Part shown: positions 61,494 through 64,000 of the stretch, in pieces
How the letters are laid out: each line of letters begins with the position of its first letter
Position numbering within the stretch: position 1 is the stretch's first letter
Source: an uncultured Prevotella sp.
Lineage (GTDB): Bacteria > Bacteroidota > Bacteroidia > Bacteroidales > Bacteroidaceae
Length of the DNA: 64,000 bases
Assembly: GCA_944319935.1 (NCBI GenBank)
Contig: CALUFM010000002.1
Location: 1-64,000, forward strand
Direction: 5' to 3'
Translations under genes and position numbers: made by a program
The notes under the pieces: model-generated
Told to the model about the DNA's origin: nothing
Database searches by the model: none
What the model saw: the letters and a program-made list of their open reading frames with translations, nothing else

Positions 61494-61712
61494 ATCTTTC
61501 ATCTTTCACTATGTGTGGCAAACGCCTGGCAGACAAGTAGTTAGGCGGTGAAAGATGCTCCAGTTAATCTTTCACCGCCTTCCACTTGTTTCGTTGTCAT
61601 ATTACATCCATTTGTTTACTGTGAAAGATGATGAAGGATGAAAACAATCATCTTTCACCACATAACTTGCTGGTTCACAGACTATAATGTTATATGGTGA
61701 AAGATGAAAGAT
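61494..61712. repeat. TIR-bounded repeat element B
   Basis: A 219-bp element. Left end ATCTTTCATCTTTCACTA (61494 on), right end reverse complement ATCTTTCATCTTTCACCA (to 61712). Inside, GGCGGTGAAAGATG faces ATCTTTCACCGCC, and CATCTTTCACCACATAACTTGCTG corresponds to a stretch of element A. Non-coding. The right end continues with AAAATCA as in element A. Confidence 0.7.
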
Positions 61713-61720
61713 AAAATCAG

Positions 61721-62269
61721 TTATTTTATCACGGCAAGCGAATAATCGTCAAATCCGATTAGCTCCTGCCTGCGCAGGGCGTCTATATGTTTTCTGAATC
61801 TGTCTTTTGAAGCGGTGCTTTTTACCAATGGTTTCAGCACATCGTCATAAAAGTCGGCCTTTGTTGCGAGTGCCGATTTTATGAAATTGCTGTTTTTCGA
61901 GTGTGCGTTCAACGCCGTTTCAAGTTCTTGACCGTAAGCGTCCTGATGGCACGCTTCATACATCATAAGGATGTAATGCGCCAACGTGTCGCTTGCCACC
62001 ATGATTATGCAACCTTTTCGTGCGCCAAATGCCCCAGTCCTGCAACCTTCTTCTTTCAACGGGTCTTTGCAGTTTATCAGGTACGGTGGCTTGTTGAAGT
62101 CGGCAAGCTCGGTAAACGAATGTTGCAGCGTGCCGTCCGCCTTGTTGTAACAGAACGCCACGCATGTAGCCGTCCATCCCTCGTTGAAAGGCACAGGTAT
62201 GCCTCCATGCGGATAAAACGGACTCAGCTTCACCAATCCGTCGGTCGCCTTGCTTGTTATGTCCGCCAA
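61721..62269 (-). CDS. Unrecognised protein with doubtful start
   Basis: 182 residues if started at the TTG at 62269. The reading frame stays open upstream to about 62330 but offers no ATG or GTG. In another frame an ATG at 62337 lies 3 bases past the stop of the LRR gene and reads MTIIASKRRKAENIL before a stop, so a frameshift near 62290 could have split the true start from the body. Residues KLSPFYPHGGIPVPFNEG and NEGWTATCVAF look conserved in style, but I do not recognise the family. No signal peptide. Probably cotranscribed with the LRR gene. Confidence 0.5.
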   Translation of the reverse strand: MADITSKATDGLVKLSPFYPHGGIPVPFNEGWTATCVAFCYNKADGTLQHSFTELADFNKPPYLINCKDPLKEEGCRTGAFGARKGCIIMVASDTLAHYILMMYEACHQDAYGQELETALNAHSKNSNFIKSALATKADFYDDVLKPLVKSTASKDRFRKHIDALRRQELIGFDDYSLAVIK

Positions 62270-62339
62270 TATCGCCCCTGGGATATACCTTATAATATGT
62301 TTTCTGCCTTTCTGCGTTTGGATGCTATTATTGTCATTT

Positions 62340-64000
62340 TTATCTTTCTACTAATTTGTATTTGTAATCAGGCAAAAGTTTCTCAAACTTAGCTCGGCCT
62401 CCTTGGGGAATTATTATAATTTTCAATGAACTGCAACAATGAAATGAGCTGTTGCCAATGCTCGTTATGGAGTCTGGTAAGGCAATCACTTGTAATGATT
62501 CGCATAAATAAAACGCGCCGTTGCCAATGCTCGTTACGGAGTTGGGTATGGCAATCACTTGTAATGATTCGCATAAATAAAACGCGCCGTTGCCAATGCT
62601 CGTTACGGAGTTGGGTATGGCAATATCTCGCAATGAAGAGCAACCCCAAAACGCATCATCTCCAATGCTTGTTATGGAGTTCGGTATGGAAATATCTCGC
62701 AATGAAGAGCAACCCCCAAACGCACCGTCTCCAATGCTTGTTACGGAGTTCGGTATGGCGATTTCTCGCAATGAGCGGCAACCCACAAACGCTCTGAAGC
62801 CAATGTTCGTTACGGAGTTCGGTATGGCAATCTCTTGCAATGAGCCGCAACAGTTAAACGCGTCGTTTCCAATGCTCGTTACGGAGTTCGGTATGGCAAT
62901 CTCTCGCAATGAATCGCACCACTCAAACGCACTGATTCCAATGCTCGTTATGGAGTTCGGTATGGAAATCTCTTGCAATGAACGGCATGAAGAAAACACA
63001 CAGTCTCCAATTCTCGTTACCGAGTTCGGTATGGCAATCTCTCGCAATGAGCGGCAACCCGAAAATGCGCCTTTGCCGATGCTCGTTACTGAGCCCGGGA
63101 TGAAAATCTCTCGCAATGAATAGCACCACTCAAACGCCCTGTCGCCAATACTTGTTACGGAGTTCGGTATGGAAATCTCTTGCAGTGAGCTGCAACGGTT
63201 AAACGCGCTGTCGCCAATGCTATTTACTGAGTTCGGTATGGAAATCTCTAGCAAAGAGCTGCGCCAACAAAACGCACTGTCTCCAATGCTCGTTACAGAG
63301 TTCGGTATGATAAATGTTGCTTGGTTTGATATAAATGCGATTAATGTTGTTTTGTCTGCATTATAAAGAACATTGTTTTCGACAATAAAATGTTTAGACA
63401 AACTTTTTATAATACAGTTACAACGAGCAAATGGGTTTCCGCCAATGCTCGTTACGGAGTTCGGGATGTAAATCTCTTGCAATGAGCGACACCAAGAAAA
63501 CGCGTTGTCGCCAATTCTCGTTACTGAGTTCGGTATGGAAATCTCCCGCAATGAGGTGCAAAAATCAAATGCATAGTCGCAAATAATCTTTGTCCCTTCC
63601 TTTATTTTGTATTGTTCAATATCACATCCTTTCAATAATCTTTTCCCGTCTTTGCTATACTTTGCGCCGAACTCGTCTGTTACAGCTTCGGCTAAATCTT
63701 CTTTTGTCACTTTGGTTGAAAGCACTTCTTCCTCTATGACTTTCGGCTTTCGAGGCTTTTCAACAGCCAATAGGCGGAAGGATACTTGCGAAAGGTTTTT
63801 GTGGGTGTTGGCGATTGTGAAAAGGCTGACGAGGGTATTGATGTCAGGCGACTGCGAGGGAAATACCTCTTTAAGGAAGGCACACGACGAAAGGTCACGG
63901 TAATCGCTTTCTGAGAACAGAAGGCGGTCGGAAACTCCGTAGATGTTGAGCAAGTCTGGGTTTTGCGCTATGAGCTTCAGCGACAGTAGGATGGAAACGG
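62340..64000 (-). CDS. Leucine-rich-repeat protein, BspA type (5' end outside window)
   Basis: The reading frame is open to the window edge, so the true start lies beyond it; the visible part has about 553 codons. The N-terminal 110 residues are a separate domain (SPDINTLVSLFTIANTHKNL...). From about residue 110 run roughly 17-18 LRR_5 units of 23 residues with the pattern SLREIAIPNSVTSIGDGAF. Two adjacent units are identical at DNA level (69 bp, near 62480-62620). BspA-like LRR proteins mediate protein or host binding, but no export signal is visible in this part. Confidence 0.85.
   Translation of the reverse strand, partial: VSILLSLKLIAQNPDLLNIYGVSDRLLFSESDYRDLSSCAFLKEVFPSQSPDINTLVSLFTIANTHKNLSQVSFRLLAVEKPRKPKVIEEEVLSTKVTKEDLAEAVTDEFGAKYSKDGKRLLKGCDIEQYKIKEGTKIICDYAFDFCTSLREISIPNSVTRIGDNAFSWCRSLQEIYIPNSVTSIGGNPFARCNCIIKSLSKHFIVENNVLYNADKTTLIAFISNQATFIIPNSVTSIGDSAFCWRSSLLEISIPNSVNSIGDSAFNRCSSLQEISIPNSVTSIGDRAFEWCYSLREIFIPGSVTSIGKGAFSGCRSLREIAIPNSVTRIGDCVFSSCRSLQEISIPNSITSIGISAFEWCDSLREIAIPNSVTSIGNDAFNCCGSLQEIAIPNSVTNIGFRAFVGCRSLREIAIPNSVTSIGDGAFGGCSSLRDISIPNSITSIGDDAFWGCSSLRDIAIPNSVTSIGNGAFYLCESLQVIAIPNSVTSIGNGAFYLCESLQVIALPDSITSIGNSSFHCCSSLKIIIIPQGGRAKFEKLLPDYKYKLVER

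Noticed and set aside
62426..63366. Plus-strand repeat proteins over the LRR gene
   Set aside because: The repetition is the mirror image of the LRR units on the minus strand; composition and lack of start context show they are shadows.
62400..63600. Possible CRISPR array
   Set aside because: The regularly spaced repeats are 69-bp coding units in frame with LRR residues; there are no unique spacers and no cas genes.
1..64000. tRNA, rRNA and known riboswitch genes
   Set aside because: All gaps longer than about 100 bases were read for cloverleaf arms, CCA-type ends and known riboswitch cores; nothing convincing was found, though weak tRNA-like folds could be missed by eye.

Overview
The window is a stretch of chromosome from a Bacteroidota bacterium, most likely Prevotellaceae (Prevotella in the broad sense). 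The main evidence is a set of promoters with the Bacteroidota pattern: TTTG near -33, a gap of 19-20 bases, and TAnnTTTGC near -7. Supporting evidence is the many small lipoproteins, a BspA-type leucine-rich-repeat protein, type II pantothenate kinase, an acyl-ACP thioesterase, split transketolase, and intergenic A/T-rich word repeats. No rRNA, tRNA, CRISPR array, insertion sequence or prophage was seen. The right end (from about 59.4 kb) is accessory-like; the rest is mostly core genome.

Layout. 0-5.5 kb: a plus-strand locus with a TerB/zinc-ribbon membrane protein, an SPFH protein with a GYF_2 tail, a second GYF_2 protein, a small membrane protein and lipoproteins. 5.7-14.5 kb: minus-strand housekeeping genes (Ser/Thr kinase, coaW, rplT-rpmI-infC, thrS, tex). 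14.7-19 kb: SLC13/TrkA-C transporter, acyl-ACP thioesterase, OmpA-family protein. 19.3-22.3 kb: cobU-cobT-cobS-cobC, the end of cobalamin synthesis. 22.4-26 kb: TPR protein, def, yqgF, SPOR lipoprotein. 26-27.1 kb: a YtxH/holin-like envelope operon, followed on the other strand by a candidate small RNA with its own promoter and terminator. 27.8-33.1 kb: MFS transporter, pheS, lipoprotein, murB, metallo-beta-lactamase-fold hydrolase. 34.2-42.8 kb: sugar catabolism (two-subunit transketolase, FGGY kinase, FucI-like isomerase), a POT transporter and a GH28 pectinase. 42.9-52.1 kb: recQ, recJ, C1 peptidase, aminopeptidase P, patatin, trmD, HIT protein. 52.4-59.4 kb: a complete glycine cleavage operon with its lipoate ligase and lipoamide dehydrogenase. 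59.9-64 kb: a solitary GC-rich tyrosine recombinase, a short gene with a doubtful start, and an LRR protein that runs off the window.

The non-coding DNA is the most unusual part. Four kinds of repeat recur: (a) long inverted repeats that begin within about 25 bases of a stop codon, each with its own arm sequence often built from short repeated words; (b) a dispersed element with the core GTGGCCTTTCA; (c) two elements of about 190-220 bp with terminal inverted repeats ATCTTTCATCTTTCA; (d) an 88-bp-period direct repeat that duplicates a promoter upstream of aminopeptidase P. The strongest candidates for something new are the minus-strand small RNA near 27.1 kb, the gene-end palindromes, and the isomerase-kinase-transketolase cassette, whose kinase looks like GlpK but has an altered substrate pocket.
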